This document shows positions 13,656 through 23,013 of a stretch of 44,577 nt of DNA, piece by piece. Under the pieces are notes generated by a model. It was not told the origin of the DNA, made no database searches, and worked only from the letters and a program-made list of their open reading frames with translations. The translations under genes were made by a program, and so were the position numbers. This stretch comes from a bacterium D16-51. GTDB lineage: Bacteria; Bacillota; Clostridia; Lachnospirales; Lachnospiraceae. Numbering within the stretch: the stretch's first letter is position 1; every line of letters begins with the position of its first letter. The stretch is from NCBI GenBank assembly GCA_003612285.1, contig RAYE01000050.1:1-44577 (forward strand), in the 5' to 3' direction.

Positions 13656-16600
13656 TCAAATATGTTCCTTAATAATAGCCATCGCATCTTTCGATAAATT
13701 CTGTCCTTCATAAGTAACAAGCAACTGTCCCGGAAAATGTTTCTCATACCACTTTTGTTTCTTTTCCCAGTGAACTTTATAAGAAGGCTTATCAAGCATA
13801 CCTACGTGCTCCCAATAATACGTTTCCCCTTTAAAAGTAACTGTAAAATCTGGCAGATACATGGTTCCATCATCAGCATATAGAGGTACTTCGTACTTAA
13901 ACGGTATTTCTTCCGTTTGAAGCATATTAGCAATAATAACTTCCGATTTAGAACGCACAAGGTATTCCGATAATGTAGCAAGTCTTTTTTCTGACGAATA
14001 CCAGTTTTGAACGTACAACAAATCTTCAGGCAATGGTTCAAACTTAAAGATTGATGAGTTAATTCTTCGCACCGCAGATTTCTCCAAATGTCCTAATTTC
14101 GCCAATGTTCCAATATCATTCTGTACAAATAGTGTCACATGCCGCTGCGCACGGGTAATTGCAGTGTAAAGCAACTCCATTGAAAGCAGATGACTTTCAC
14201 GTTCCGGTATCACAATATAAACATTATCAAATTCACTTCCCTGTGCTTTATGAACACTTATTGCATAAGCAAGTTCTAAATTTTCAGCAACCTTTTGTTC
14301 TGGAATCCATTTGTCATTTTCATCCTTATATAGTTCTTTTCCATAACAATACTTATATTTCTCTCTTCCACCACTTGAGAAAACAACCTGAATTCTATCC
14401 ATTTTGGACTGCCATCTATACTTGTTTTTCACATAATCCAACCCATGTACAACAGCTACACCTATTTCACCATTATATACTTCTTTTCGTTCTGTTTTTT
14501 TCGTATCCGGATTATATGCATAGGCGAGATCCGACTGTGGGCGATTTCTAAACTGAATAACCTTATCAAAATAGCTGACTCCATCAAGAGAATATTTTTT
14601 ACTCCAATACGAATTAAAAGTCTGTTGCATTATTCTATTAATTTCATCTGTACCATAAAATTCTCCTCTATATGGAGAGATTATCTGCACCCTTTCCGGA
14701 ACTGCTTTTCCGTTATCATCCCGTATCGTTTCCGTCCACAGTTTGCTTTCTGTAATATCTTTGTTTGCTTCCAATCCTGTTATTTTTTTCATATCTTTTA
14801 CCATAACATCGTGAAGTAAGTCATTTAATTCATCCTGTGATTCCCAAAAATATACGCTTAAATCCTTATCAACATCCCCATTACCACCAATCTGAATTTT
14901 CTCAAATATTTCCTCTTTTGCAGCCTTTAACTCTACAACGTCAGAAACATCCGAACTATCATCTTTTTGTTTTTCTTGAATATATACATTTGCAAGACCA
15001 AGAATACCATTTCCATTATCTTGTACTCTATTTACCAACTGTCGTATATTGTAATGGAGAACGCCTATGTTATTAGGATATTCTCCGGTCAACCATTCTA
15101 TTGTATCAGCAAATACTTTTCCCCTTCCTATTGGAGGAAGCTGGTTGGGATCTCCTATCAATATAAGTCTCTGTACGCTGTTCCAATTAATCGCCCTGAA
15201 CAACGTAGCAAAAAGATTCAAATCAATCATAGAAGCCTCATCAATGATAATCGTGTTAACATCAGTGCTACTTGAACCGCCACTTCGTTTCATCGTAAAA
15301 TTGTCATTTATCCAACCAGCCTTTGCCAAAAATGAATGTATAGTAGATGACCTATGCCCTGTCTGATTTTTAATTCTTTCAGCAGCTTTACCAGTCGGTG
15401 CCATTACAAGAAAACTGGTAGCCGTACCATAAACTCTTTCAATGTTCTCAATAATTGCCTTAATAACCGTTGTTTTTCCTGTGCCTGCTGCCCCTGATAG
15501 CACACATATTGGTTTCTTGAAAATGTTCATACATATCTCAGCCTGTGAATCTAAAATTTCCTCATATTCCGTTTTTGCAGCAGTATTCAAGTCCGAATTC
15601 TTATCCCTTAATTTTTCTTTAAATTTTTCTACACTGATTGGCATTTTCAAAGAGATATCTGCTCTGCCGGCTAACATCCGTATTGTTTCTTCAACTGTGC
15701 GCTCATCCTCATAAACTTCTCTTAAATATAAGAACAATTCGCCACTATCGTCCTTATATAAATGTAATGCCTGTTTCAAAATATCTAAATCAATCTCAAA
15801 ATTTCTTGTAACAAATACATGTCGTTTCCACTCTGGCATTCTATCTAATCTTCGATTAATCTGTCCAAGAATCGTTGATGCCTTACCAAAGGAATGTGCT
15901 GCTATACGATTCAGCTCATCCACGCACAACGCACGAAGTCTCTCTGTATCATCTGGATAAAATATATTTTCAAGTCCACAATCAGGAGAAGCAATAATTC
16001 CATTATCTATCTTATAAAAAGGTATTGTATCATCACTGTTATATCCAACATATTGTTCACAAATAATATATGGATTCTCAATTATAGCCTTGATACTTGC
16101 TGAGATAGATACATTCGTTCTATCCTCACTAATAATACTCTCCATCTGCAAGACATCAATATCAAATCTAGGTAAAATCTCAAACAACAACTGATTTTCT
16201 TCGTCTGTGCGAAGTTTGTGACTTCGACGTATTCTTCGCAGTTCCTCCCTCGAAAATGAAATATCATACACCGTATCTATGTCACCATCAAGAAACTGCA
16301 TTACTTCCGAACGATATTCTTTCATTTCTCCTTCTGAATTCAAATTAATATATGCTGGCACAAGTTTCGTAAGCTCCGCATATTGTAAAGTTGAAGCAAA
16401 TCCCGGATATGGACCCCTTGCCTCCCATAACTCAGCTAACAGAGAACTCAACCACTCTCTTCTTACTTCCCAGTTTTCTGTATCATCGCCTATTTCAATC
16501 AAATAATCCACAGTACTAATAAACTGCGATATAATCTCTATTGCATCATCATTTGTTACTTCTCGTGAACCATATTTAAATGGAGATCTGTTCAAAGGCT

Positions 16601-17303
16601 TGATAATAATTTTATCTAAAACTTCCTCATTATCTTTATACTTCCAAAAGGGAATTCGTAATCCCTCATCAGGATACATAGATGTAACCGGTTTTTGCCA
16701 TGCAATTCCACCTGCATACTTTTGTTTTATCTCATCCGTTGTATTCACATAAAAATGAAAATCCCCTAACTTCTTTAATCTGGATACCCCAACCAGAACA
16801 TAATTATTCTCCCCTTCTTCCGAAAAAGGATTGCTGTATCCGGCATAATAAAACACCAACGACTTTCCTTCTTGAAATTGTGAAAAATACTGCTCCACAT
16901 TTTCCCGTCTTTTATCATAATCATAAGTTTGATTACCATATTTTTTCAAAACATTATCCGTGTACATTGATTCATAAGACCATGTACAAGCTGTAAATGG
17001 AGGCAAGGTAATCTCTATTCCTTCAGCCGAACCATTCCACCATGCTGGTGGTTCGATTCTCGTTTTTATCGTTTCTTTTCCAAAAGCATTTACACTGAGA
17101 CCACAGGCAGCAAGGCAGGGCAAATTGGCACAGGATTCCCCTGCATGTGCCATTTCATCTTCTAAGTTTCTTGTTTCCTGAATCAAATTACCAGGATATG
17201 AATACTGTCCTACACAATATACATTTTCGCAGGGTTTCTTACATATGCAACCATTCCAACCTTCATTATGCCATGCAAGTCTTAAACTCATATGCATTGC
17301 CAT
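13656..17303 (-). CDS. RecD-like DNA helicase with Cys-rich N-terminus and C-terminal PD-(D/E)XK-like domain (1215 aa)
   Basis: The helicase core shows Walker A GAAGTGKTTVIK (about residue 600), Walker B IIIDEASMID (about 686), LIGDPNQLPPIG, and the superfamily 1 C-terminal motif ISVHKAQGSEFDNV (about 1019) followed by LLYTAITRAQ. This is the RecD2/TraA type. The first 30 residues hold a tight cysteine group (NGCICKKPCENVYCVG), a likely metal site. After the helicase, SKSEVIIANML (about 1117), YLPDFTVTF (about 1150) and TYYWEHVG (about 1163) form an E...D...E/H pattern typical of nuclease-like domains. It sits 48 bases downstream of the Res gene, all in one direction. It probably unwinds and cuts invading DNA; this is inference. 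Confidence 0.88.
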   Translation of the reverse strand: MAMHMSLRLAWHNEGWNGCICKKPCENVYCVGQYSYPGNLIQETRNLEDEMAHAGESCANLPCLAACGLSVNAFGKETIKTRIEPPAWWNGSAEGIEITLPPFTACTWSYESMYTDNVLKKYGNQTYDYDKRRENVEQYFSQFQEGKSLVFYYAGYSNPFSEEGENNYVLVGVSRLKKLGDFHFYVNTTDEIKQKYAGGIAWQKPVTSMYPDEGLRIPFWKYKDNEEVLDKIIIKPLNRSPFKYGSREVTNDDAIEIISQFISTVDYLIEIGDDTENWEVRREWLSSLLAELWEARGPYPGFASTLQYAELTKLVPAYINLNSEGEMKEYRSEVMQFLDGDIDTVYDISFSREELRRIRRSHKLRTDEENQLLFEILPRFDIDVLQMESIISEDRTNVSISASIKAIIENPYIICEQYVGYNSDDTIPFYKIDNGIIASPDCGLENIFYPDDTERLRALCVDELNRIAAHSFGKASTILGQINRRLDRMPEWKRHVFVTRNFEIDLDILKQALHLYKDDSGELFLYLREVYEDERTVEETIRMLAGRADISLKMPISVEKFKEKLRDKNSDLNTAAKTEYEEILDSQAEICMNIFKKPICVLSGAAGTGKTTVIKAIIENIERVYGTATSFLVMAPTGKAAERIKNQTGHRSSTIHSFLAKAGWINDNFTMKRSGGSSSTDVNTIIIDEASMIDLNLFATLFRAINWNSVQRLILIGDPNQLPPIGRGKVFADTIEWLTGEYPNNIGVLHYNIRQLVNRVQDNGNGILGLANVYIQEKQKDDSSDVSDVVELKAAKEEIFEKIQIGGNGDVDKDLSVYFWESQDELNDLLHDVMVKDMKKITGLEANKDITESKLWTETIRDDNGKAVPERVQIISPYRGEFYGTDEINRIMQQTFNSYWSKKYSLDGVSYFDKVIQFRNRPQSDLAYAYNPDTKKTERKEVYNGEIGVAVVHGLDYVKNKYRWQSKMDRIQVVFSSGGREKYKYCYGKELYKDENDKWIPEQKVAENLELAYAISVHKAQGSEFDNVYIVIPERESHLLSMELLYTAITRAQRHVTLFVQNDIGTLAKLGHLEKSAVRRINSSIFKFEPLPEDLLYVQNWYSSEKRLATLSEYLVRSKSEVIIANMLQTEEIPFKYEVPLYADDGTMYLPDFTVTFKGETYYWEHVGMLDKPSYKVHWEKKQKWYEKHFPGQLLVTYEGQNLSKDAMAIIKEHI

Positions 17304-17351
17304 AGTAACCGCCTCCTCTACAATATCTCTATTTATTTCCTACATTTCACT

Positions 17352-20300
17352 TCATTCAACAGATACCTTCTCAGCATATTTAAGTGTTCTTTCAGAGCTT
17401 GCCTCAGTAATCATATCCTGCTCTATCCACTCCACAAAACTATCCGTTTCCTGAAAATATACATCCGACTTCAATGCTTCAAAATGCTTATGACCACATT
17501 CTATCTTTTTCATTTCAATTGGACGCAGTGCTTCCGGCAAAATATTTCCTTTTGTTTCCAATACAAAATACAACTTAGAACAACCATCTTCTTCTAGTAA
17601 TACCGCCCAATCTGGATTATAACTTCCTAATGGCGTCGGAACTTTGAACCAATCCGGAAGTTTCGCATATAACTTCACGATATCATGATTTTCAAACTCT
17701 TCTGCAAAAGTCTTTTCATTATCACTATCATATACAATATACTGATATGGCGACTTAAAACTTTCTCTCATGTTTTTATCCAAGTAACCGTATAATTCTT
17801 CAGACTCGAACAACTCCTGAGAATAGCACACCCTATTGCCAATCTTTGTATACTTGATACCATCAACAATAAATAACCTCATAACAGATTGCATTATTTG
17901 GGCTGTCTCTTCCATATATCGTTGTGGATTTTTCTTAAACAAGTCCAGTGTACCACTGTTAACAAGAATTTTAGCAATTGTTCGCCTTGTAAGGTTTGTC
18001 TGATTTTGCAAATAAGATACAACATCTGGCAAATTCTGATTATCCACCTTAATAATCTCACTACCACGTTCTACTTCTATTGCTTCTACACCACCTTGAT
18101 TGACATCAACTTTTGCCTTGGTATAAATCATCTTAGCAGAACTTACGGCAAGTTGTTTCTTCAATTCATTACAGCAACGCTCCATCAATTTATCACTATC
18201 AAAATCAACAGAATATGTAGTCTTATACTTAATCTGCTCCCATAATTGCTCAAATTCAGCACTTAAATACACTTGTTTATTCAAGCCAATTTTTTGCTTT
18301 TTGTCAGCATTTTTTACATTTAATCCACCGGCTATTTTTTTACAAAAGGCAATAATTTGAGTTTTGCAATCCTCATATTCCTCAGGCAATTCCAGAATAC
18401 TATTTTTCAACGCTATCCTCAGCTTATCTTGCACCCTTCCATCAGTATCAATGTATCCTTTATTTTGAAAACTTATATAAATTTCCTTTGACCGCTTTTC
18501 GCCTAAATATTCTGTTTCTCCATTCTCCTTTACTTTCGTTATGTTAGAAAAGGAATGATTTTCCATGTAGCCAAAACGAATACCTTCTTCTTGTTCATAT
18601 TCAGACTGTAAAGTTGAGGCAAATTCTTCATAACTTTCATTTGCCATAACTGTTAAAGTATTCCATTCATTACCATACAAACGCTGACCATCCTGATTAA
18701 CACAAAGACGTAAACCACGACCAATCTCTTGTCGTTTTTTAGTTTGGCTATTTGTCTCGTTCAACGTACATATTTGAAAAACATTTGGATTATCCCAGCC
18801 TTCCCGTAATGCTGAATGAGAAAAAATAAATCGCAGCCTCAAATTAAATGACAGCAGTTTTTCTTTATCCTTCATAATCAATGCGTACGCATCTTCATCT
18901 GCATTCGTTTTACCAGAGGTATCTTTCAATACACCTTTTTTATCTTGAGAAAAGTATCCATTATGTGCAGCTATTTCGTCTTCAATTGATGAATCCTGCT
19001 CTATCAACTTTTTGTATTTTGGCTTGCGAATTAATTCTCTATAATTCTCTTCAAACATTTTCGCATAAATGCCTTTTTGTGGACTTCCATCGTCATCGTA
19101 ATATCGGTAATTTGCCACACGGTCAATAAAAAACAACGATAACACCTTTACGCCTTTAGAACGCATAATTAATTCTTTATTCAAATGTTCTTCTATAGTT
19201 TTTCTTATCTGTCTATTTTTAATTTGTAAATCATCAATTTCACCGATGCAATCCCCTAACAGGACAACATCTGAATTACCGGTAAAACTAATATATTCTT
19301 CGTCTTTTGCACAATATATTTCATCTACAATATAGCCCTCGTAAATATCCCGTCCATTTGAAAGCTCATATAAATCGTCTCCTTTACATATTGATACAAT
19401 TTTTCTCTTAATTGTACCACCTCTGTTGATATCTATCTCAACTTTTGCAGTAATCGGTATTTTTTTGTTATTAACCGACACTAACCTTATATATGCTGTA
19501 TTATGATTATCTTTAGCCGAAAAACCTGCAACCTCAATTTGCTTAACCAACCCAAGTTCAAAACTATCCACAGCATCCAATTTATAGACAAGATTATGTT
19601 TCTCAACATGTGTCGCTGAATATCGTAATATGCAGAGAGGATTTAATGATGCAATCGCTTCTTTCGCCTTTGGCGTAGTATCGACTGATTGCGGTTCATC
19701 AATGATTACAAATGGATTGGTCTCCTGAATCAATTCAATTGGTTTCATCCCATTCATCTTATCATTTGTTCTGTGGATTACATTTGCCTTATTCTCCTTT
19801 TCCGGATCTGCAAAACTCTTACGAAATGCATCTATATTAATTATCATAATGGATATATGATCATTAACCGCAAAATCCCGTACTTGTCCTAATTTATTAC
19901 TATCATAAATAAAATAATCATACACCTCATTGTCATACAATTCGTGAAAGTGTTCTTGAGTAATATCAAGTGATTTGAATACACCTTCTTTAATCGCAAG
20001 ACTTGGTACAACAATAACAAATTTTGTAAAACCATAACTCTTATGCAATTCCAAAATTGTACGCAAATACACATATGTCTTTCCAGTTCCCGTTTCCATC
20101 TCAATATCAAAATCTAACGATTTCAAAGATTTGTTCTGATGCAACCCATTCCTTAACTGAATCTCTTTTAAATTTTCCAGTATTTCTTCTGTATCCAATT
20201 CCAAACGATTTCCGATACCGTTGTCCGTACCAATCAAACCTATCTGACCGGCAATCTGACCATAATATCCTACTGAAAACAGAGACTGCATTGGCGACTG

Positions 20301-20375
20301 CCCCTTAAACAAATCTACAACCGAAGAAACAGCCTGATTTTGATACTCTAATTTTGAATCAAATTGTAGCTTCAT
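17352..20375 (-). CDS. res: Type III restriction endonuclease subunit Res
   Basis: The 1007-residue protein has the superfamily 2 helicase order: METGTGKTYVYL (Walker A, 93-104), IIDEPQSVD (motif II, about 224), then RQEIGRGLRLCV (motif VI). The C-terminal part has NPDWAVLL and LYFVLETKGN (about 920-945), the D...ExK nuclease of Res subunits. Res translocates or diffuses on DNA after ATP hydrolysis and cuts beside unmethylated asymmetric sites when complexed with Mod. The Mod gene is 12 bases upstream, with AGGAGG before the Res ATG. It appears complete, so the R-M pair is probably functional. Confidence 0.95.
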   Translation of the reverse strand: MKLQFDSKLEYQNQAVSSVVDLFKGQSPMQSLFSVGYYGQIAGQIGLIGTDNGIGNRLELDTEEILENLKEIQLRNGLHQNKSLKSLDFDIEMETGTGKTYVYLRTILELHKSYGFTKFVIVVPSLAIKEGVFKSLDITQEHFHELYDNEVYDYFIYDSNKLGQVRDFAVNDHISIMIINIDAFRKSFADPEKENKANVIHRTNDKMNGMKPIELIQETNPFVIIDEPQSVDTTPKAKEAIASLNPLCILRYSATHVEKHNLVYKLDAVDSFELGLVKQIEVAGFSAKDNHNTAYIRLVSVNNKKIPITAKVEIDINRGGTIKRKIVSICKGDDLYELSNGRDIYEGYIVDEIYCAKDEEYISFTGNSDVVLLGDCIGEIDDLQIKNRQIRKTIEEHLNKELIMRSKGVKVLSLFFIDRVANYRYYDDDGSPQKGIYAKMFEENYRELIRKPKYKKLIEQDSSIEDEIAAHNGYFSQDKKGVLKDTSGKTNADEDAYALIMKDKEKLLSFNLRLRFIFSHSALREGWDNPNVFQICTLNETNSQTKKRQEIGRGLRLCVNQDGQRLYGNEWNTLTVMANESYEEFASTLQSEYEQEEGIRFGYMENHSFSNITKVKENGETEYLGEKRSKEIYISFQNKGYIDTDGRVQDKLRIALKNSILELPEEYEDCKTQIIAFCKKIAGGLNVKNADKKQKIGLNKQVYLSAEFEQLWEQIKYKTTYSVDFDSDKLMERCCNELKKQLAVSSAKMIYTKAKVDVNQGGVEAIEVERGSEIIKVDNQNLPDVVSYLQNQTNLTRRTIAKILVNSGTLDLFKKNPQRYMEETAQIMQSVMRLFIVDGIKYTKIGNRVCYSQELFESEELYGYLDKNMRESFKSPYQYIVYDSDNEKTFAEEFENHDIVKLYAKLPDWFKVPTPLGSYNPDWAVLLEEDGCSKLYFVLETKGNILPEALRPIEMKKIECGHKHFEALKSDVYFQETDSFVEWIEQDMITEASSERTLKYAEKVSVE

Positions 20376-20387
20376 ATCTGCTCCTCC

Positions 20388-22280
20388 TTAAATCGTTGTA
20401 AATGCCTCTTCTGCCAAACCAGCACACTTTAAAATCTCTTTGATATTTGTTTTACTACTATCCGAAGAAAAACCATTATCTTTAAAAACAACTTTCCATA
20501 TTGCCGGTTGCAATTCATCATGCAGCCCCACCATCCGCTTTACAATATCTTCTGATATTTTATCTGCCAAACATACCATTAGTGCACCATATCCAACAGA
20601 ATAAAAATCACCCTTCTCCATATGTATTGCTTCGATCGGATAATTAAGATCTAAACCCATCTTCAGCATGATTTCATAAATTACATCCAGCTCCGTTCTT
20701 CCATCTTCTATAAAATTTTCAATATAGTTCATAATAGAAGCTTCCAAATCTTCTTTAGGCTGCCATTTTTTCAAATTAGAGTCATCTAATTTAAATACTT
20801 TGAATCCCTTATCTATTTCTGCATCTATCACAGAACCTGCCCGTCTAATTCTCTCTTTTCCTACTTCACATATATTATCAAATCCCATTTTCTTCGCAGC
20901 AGAACCATCACTACATAGCTCAGGAATCTGAACAGAAATACATCTACGTTTTCCTCCATCCTCAGAATTTTGTTGCATTATGGCATCTGCCATGGTTCCG
21001 GAACCCGAAAAGAAATCCAAGATAAGATCATCATCTTCCGGACGAGACACCAATTGAATAATCTTTTTTAATATCTGGACTGGTTTTGGGGTATCAAATG
21101 GCGACTGCCCCTCAAACAGCTCCAGCAGTTCCTTTGTTCCCTGCGTTGATGTTCCACACTTTTCTCCAGTCCACCATGTATTATCAACCGAACCAAACAT
21201 CTTCTTTTCATCATAAAATACTTTTAGTTGTGGTCTGCTTTCACCTGTTTTACCAAACACAATTCTATTATCAGCCAGATATTTTAGATATGAAGATTCT
21301 TCCGTTCTCCAATGACGCCCTTGTGGTGGTAAAAATTTTTCACCAGTATTAGGATTCTCAATCTCGTATGTCAGATTAGCCCTGATATTAGGTGCATCAA
21401 AGGGATCCGCTTTCCATAATCCTCTAGGATCGTTATCCGGATTAGAAAACTTCTCCCTATCCAGAGGTAATGGCAAACAAACAAAACTATTGTCCGTAAA
21501 CCATTTTTCAGCATTACTTTCTTTTAGTCTTCTATTCTCTTTTCTACGAACTTTAGCGTAGGCCACTACATACTCGTGTCCACTACTTAAATCTGTATCA
21601 TTTTGTATAGATTGTCTTGATTGCCATGGAAATTGTGCAATAAAATTATCTTCTCCAAACACTTCATTACACAATTTCTTTAAGTTATCAACCTCATTGT
21701 CATCAATACTAATAAATATCGCACCATTGTCTTTTAACAATCCCCTAGCCAAACGCAATCTAGGATACATCATATTCATCCAATCTGTATGATATCTTCC
21801 ACTGGTATCACTATTAGTGGTAACAGCTTTCCCTTCTTCGTCTACTTGTCCAGTAATTACTTTATAATGCTCAATACTATCCGTGAAATCATCCGGATAT
21901 ACAAAATCATGTCCAGTATTATAAGGCGGATCTATATATATCAGCTTTATCTTGGAATGATAACTTTTTTGCAATAACTTCAATACCTCCAAATTATCCC
22001 CTTCAATATAAAGATTCTTCGTATTGTCCCAATCTACACTTTCTTCCTTACATGGACGCAATGTCCCCATAGATGGCGTCTGCGATAATCTAAGAGCTCG
22101 TCCCTTTCCATTCCACGTGAAATTATATCGTTCCGTATCATCATCTACAAACTCTCCAAGAACTTGCTTTAATTTATCAAAGTCCACCTTCCCATCACAA
22201 GCACACTCTGGAAATAGTTGTTGTAACTTTTTAATACTTTCTTCTGTAATATTCATAGATTCTCCTGTCATCTTTGCCAT
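20388..22280 (-). CDS. mod: Type III DNA methyltransferase subunit Mod
   Basis: This 630-residue beta-class amino-methyltransferase has IYIDPPYNTG (DPPY at 117-120) before LDFFSGSGTM (AdoMet-binding motif, about 420-428). The roughly 300 residues between them include the target recognition domain. Type III Mod proteins usually make N6-methyladenine on one strand and also guide Res. The ATG overlaps the DUF4391 stop (TAATG), and the Shine-Dalgarno AGGAGG lies within that gene's end, so the two proteins are translationally coupled. No simple-sequence repeat suggestive of phase variation is seen. Confidence 0.95.
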   Translation of the reverse strand: MAKMTGESMNITEESIKKLQQLFPECACDGKVDFDKLKQVLGEFVDDDTERYNFTWNGKGRALRLSQTPSMGTLRPCKEESVDWDNTKNLYIEGDNLEVLKLLQKSYHSKIKLIYIDPPYNTGHDFVYPDDFTDSIEHYKVITGQVDEEGKAVTTNSDTSGRYHTDWMNMMYPRLRLARGLLKDNGAIFISIDDNEVDNLKKLCNEVFGEDNFIAQFPWQSRQSIQNDTDLSSGHEYVVAYAKVRRKENRRLKESNAEKWFTDNSFVCLPLPLDREKFSNPDNDPRGLWKADPFDAPNIRANLTYEIENPNTGEKFLPPQGRHWRTEESSYLKYLADNRIVFGKTGESRPQLKVFYDEKKMFGSVDNTWWTGEKCGTSTQGTKELLELFEGQSPFDTPKPVQILKKIIQLVSRPEDDDLILDFFSGSGTMADAIMQQNSEDGGKRRCISVQIPELCSDGSAAKKMGFDNICEVGKERIRRAGSVIDAEIDKGFKVFKLDDSNLKKWQPKEDLEASIMNYIENFIEDGRTELDVIYEIMLKMGLDLNYPIEAIHMEKGDFYSVGYGALMVCLADKISEDIVKRMVGLHDELQPAIWKVVFKDNGFSSDSSKTNIKEILKCAGLAEEAFTTI

Positions 22281-23002
22281 TAATTATCCTCCTGTACACA
22301 ATTATCTAACAATTGATTACGTTTCTGCTTTGTTTGTATCAGTTCCATATTAATTTCCATTTTTCGATTAAACTGTGTTTCCTTTTTAATTCTTGTTTCC
22401 AATTTCTCAATCTCTGATTCATACTTCTGCAAGCGTTCCAACTTGTATTTCGCCTGTACAGCATCCATTTTTTCAATTTCAAAATAAAGGCTTGCATTAT
22501 AAAGAATTATACTATCCACCAAATCACAATACATTGCATAAAAATTACTGTAACTATATTGTTTGAAATCGATAACCTTCTCTTCCAGACTTACAAAATC
22601 AGTAACAATCAATTCCTCTATTACATTTTGCGAAATATCTGTTTGACTGGTTCTTTGGTGCGACACTCCATATAAAACCTTATTCTCATAACGAAAAATA
22701 AGTAGCATTGGATACGGGATCGCCCGCATAATAATTTCTGCCATCCTCTTTATATCACTTGATTTTCGCAATTCTACCAACAATACTTCAATTTCCGAAT
22801 ATTCTCTAATATCATCCTGATAAGGCAATACATTAATAGTATCCGGCCGTAAACTATATAACCAATCTACCCTGTCAATATTATCTTTAATTCTATTAAC
22901 ATCGGTTTTACTTAACTCTGCATTTTCGTAGAATAATTTCTTAAAAACCGTTTTCCCCATTACAGCACTGTCCGGTATGTTCATGAAATCAAACTCCGAC
23001 AT
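22280..23002 (-). CDS. DUF4391-family protein associated with type III R-M (240 aa)
   Basis: The protein begins MSEFDFMNIPDSAVMGKTVF and contains KKLFYENAELSKTDVNRIKDN, IRRAI-like features and a C-terminal coiled coil (RLQKYESEIEKLETRIKKETQ). This fits DUF4391, a family known to me as a companion of Mod/helicase defence clusters with no assigned activity. It lies 11 bases after the SNF2-like gene and is fused translationally to mod. A structural bridge between helicase and Mod is a reasonable guess only. The stop is shared with the mod start. Confidence 0.85.
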   Translation of the reverse strand: MSEFDFMNIPDSAVMGKTVFKKLFYENAELSKTDVNRIKDNIDRVDWLYSLRPDTINVLPYQDDIREYSEIEVLLVELRKSSDIKRMAEIIMRAIPYPMLLIFRYENKVLYGVSHQRTSQTDISQNVIEELIVTDFVSLEEKVIDFKQYSYSNFYAMYCDLVDSIILYNASLYFEIEKMDAVQAKYKLERLQKYESEIEKLETRIKKETQFNRKMEINMELIQTKQKRNQLLDNCVQEDN

Positions 23003-23013
23003 GAAATCCCTCC

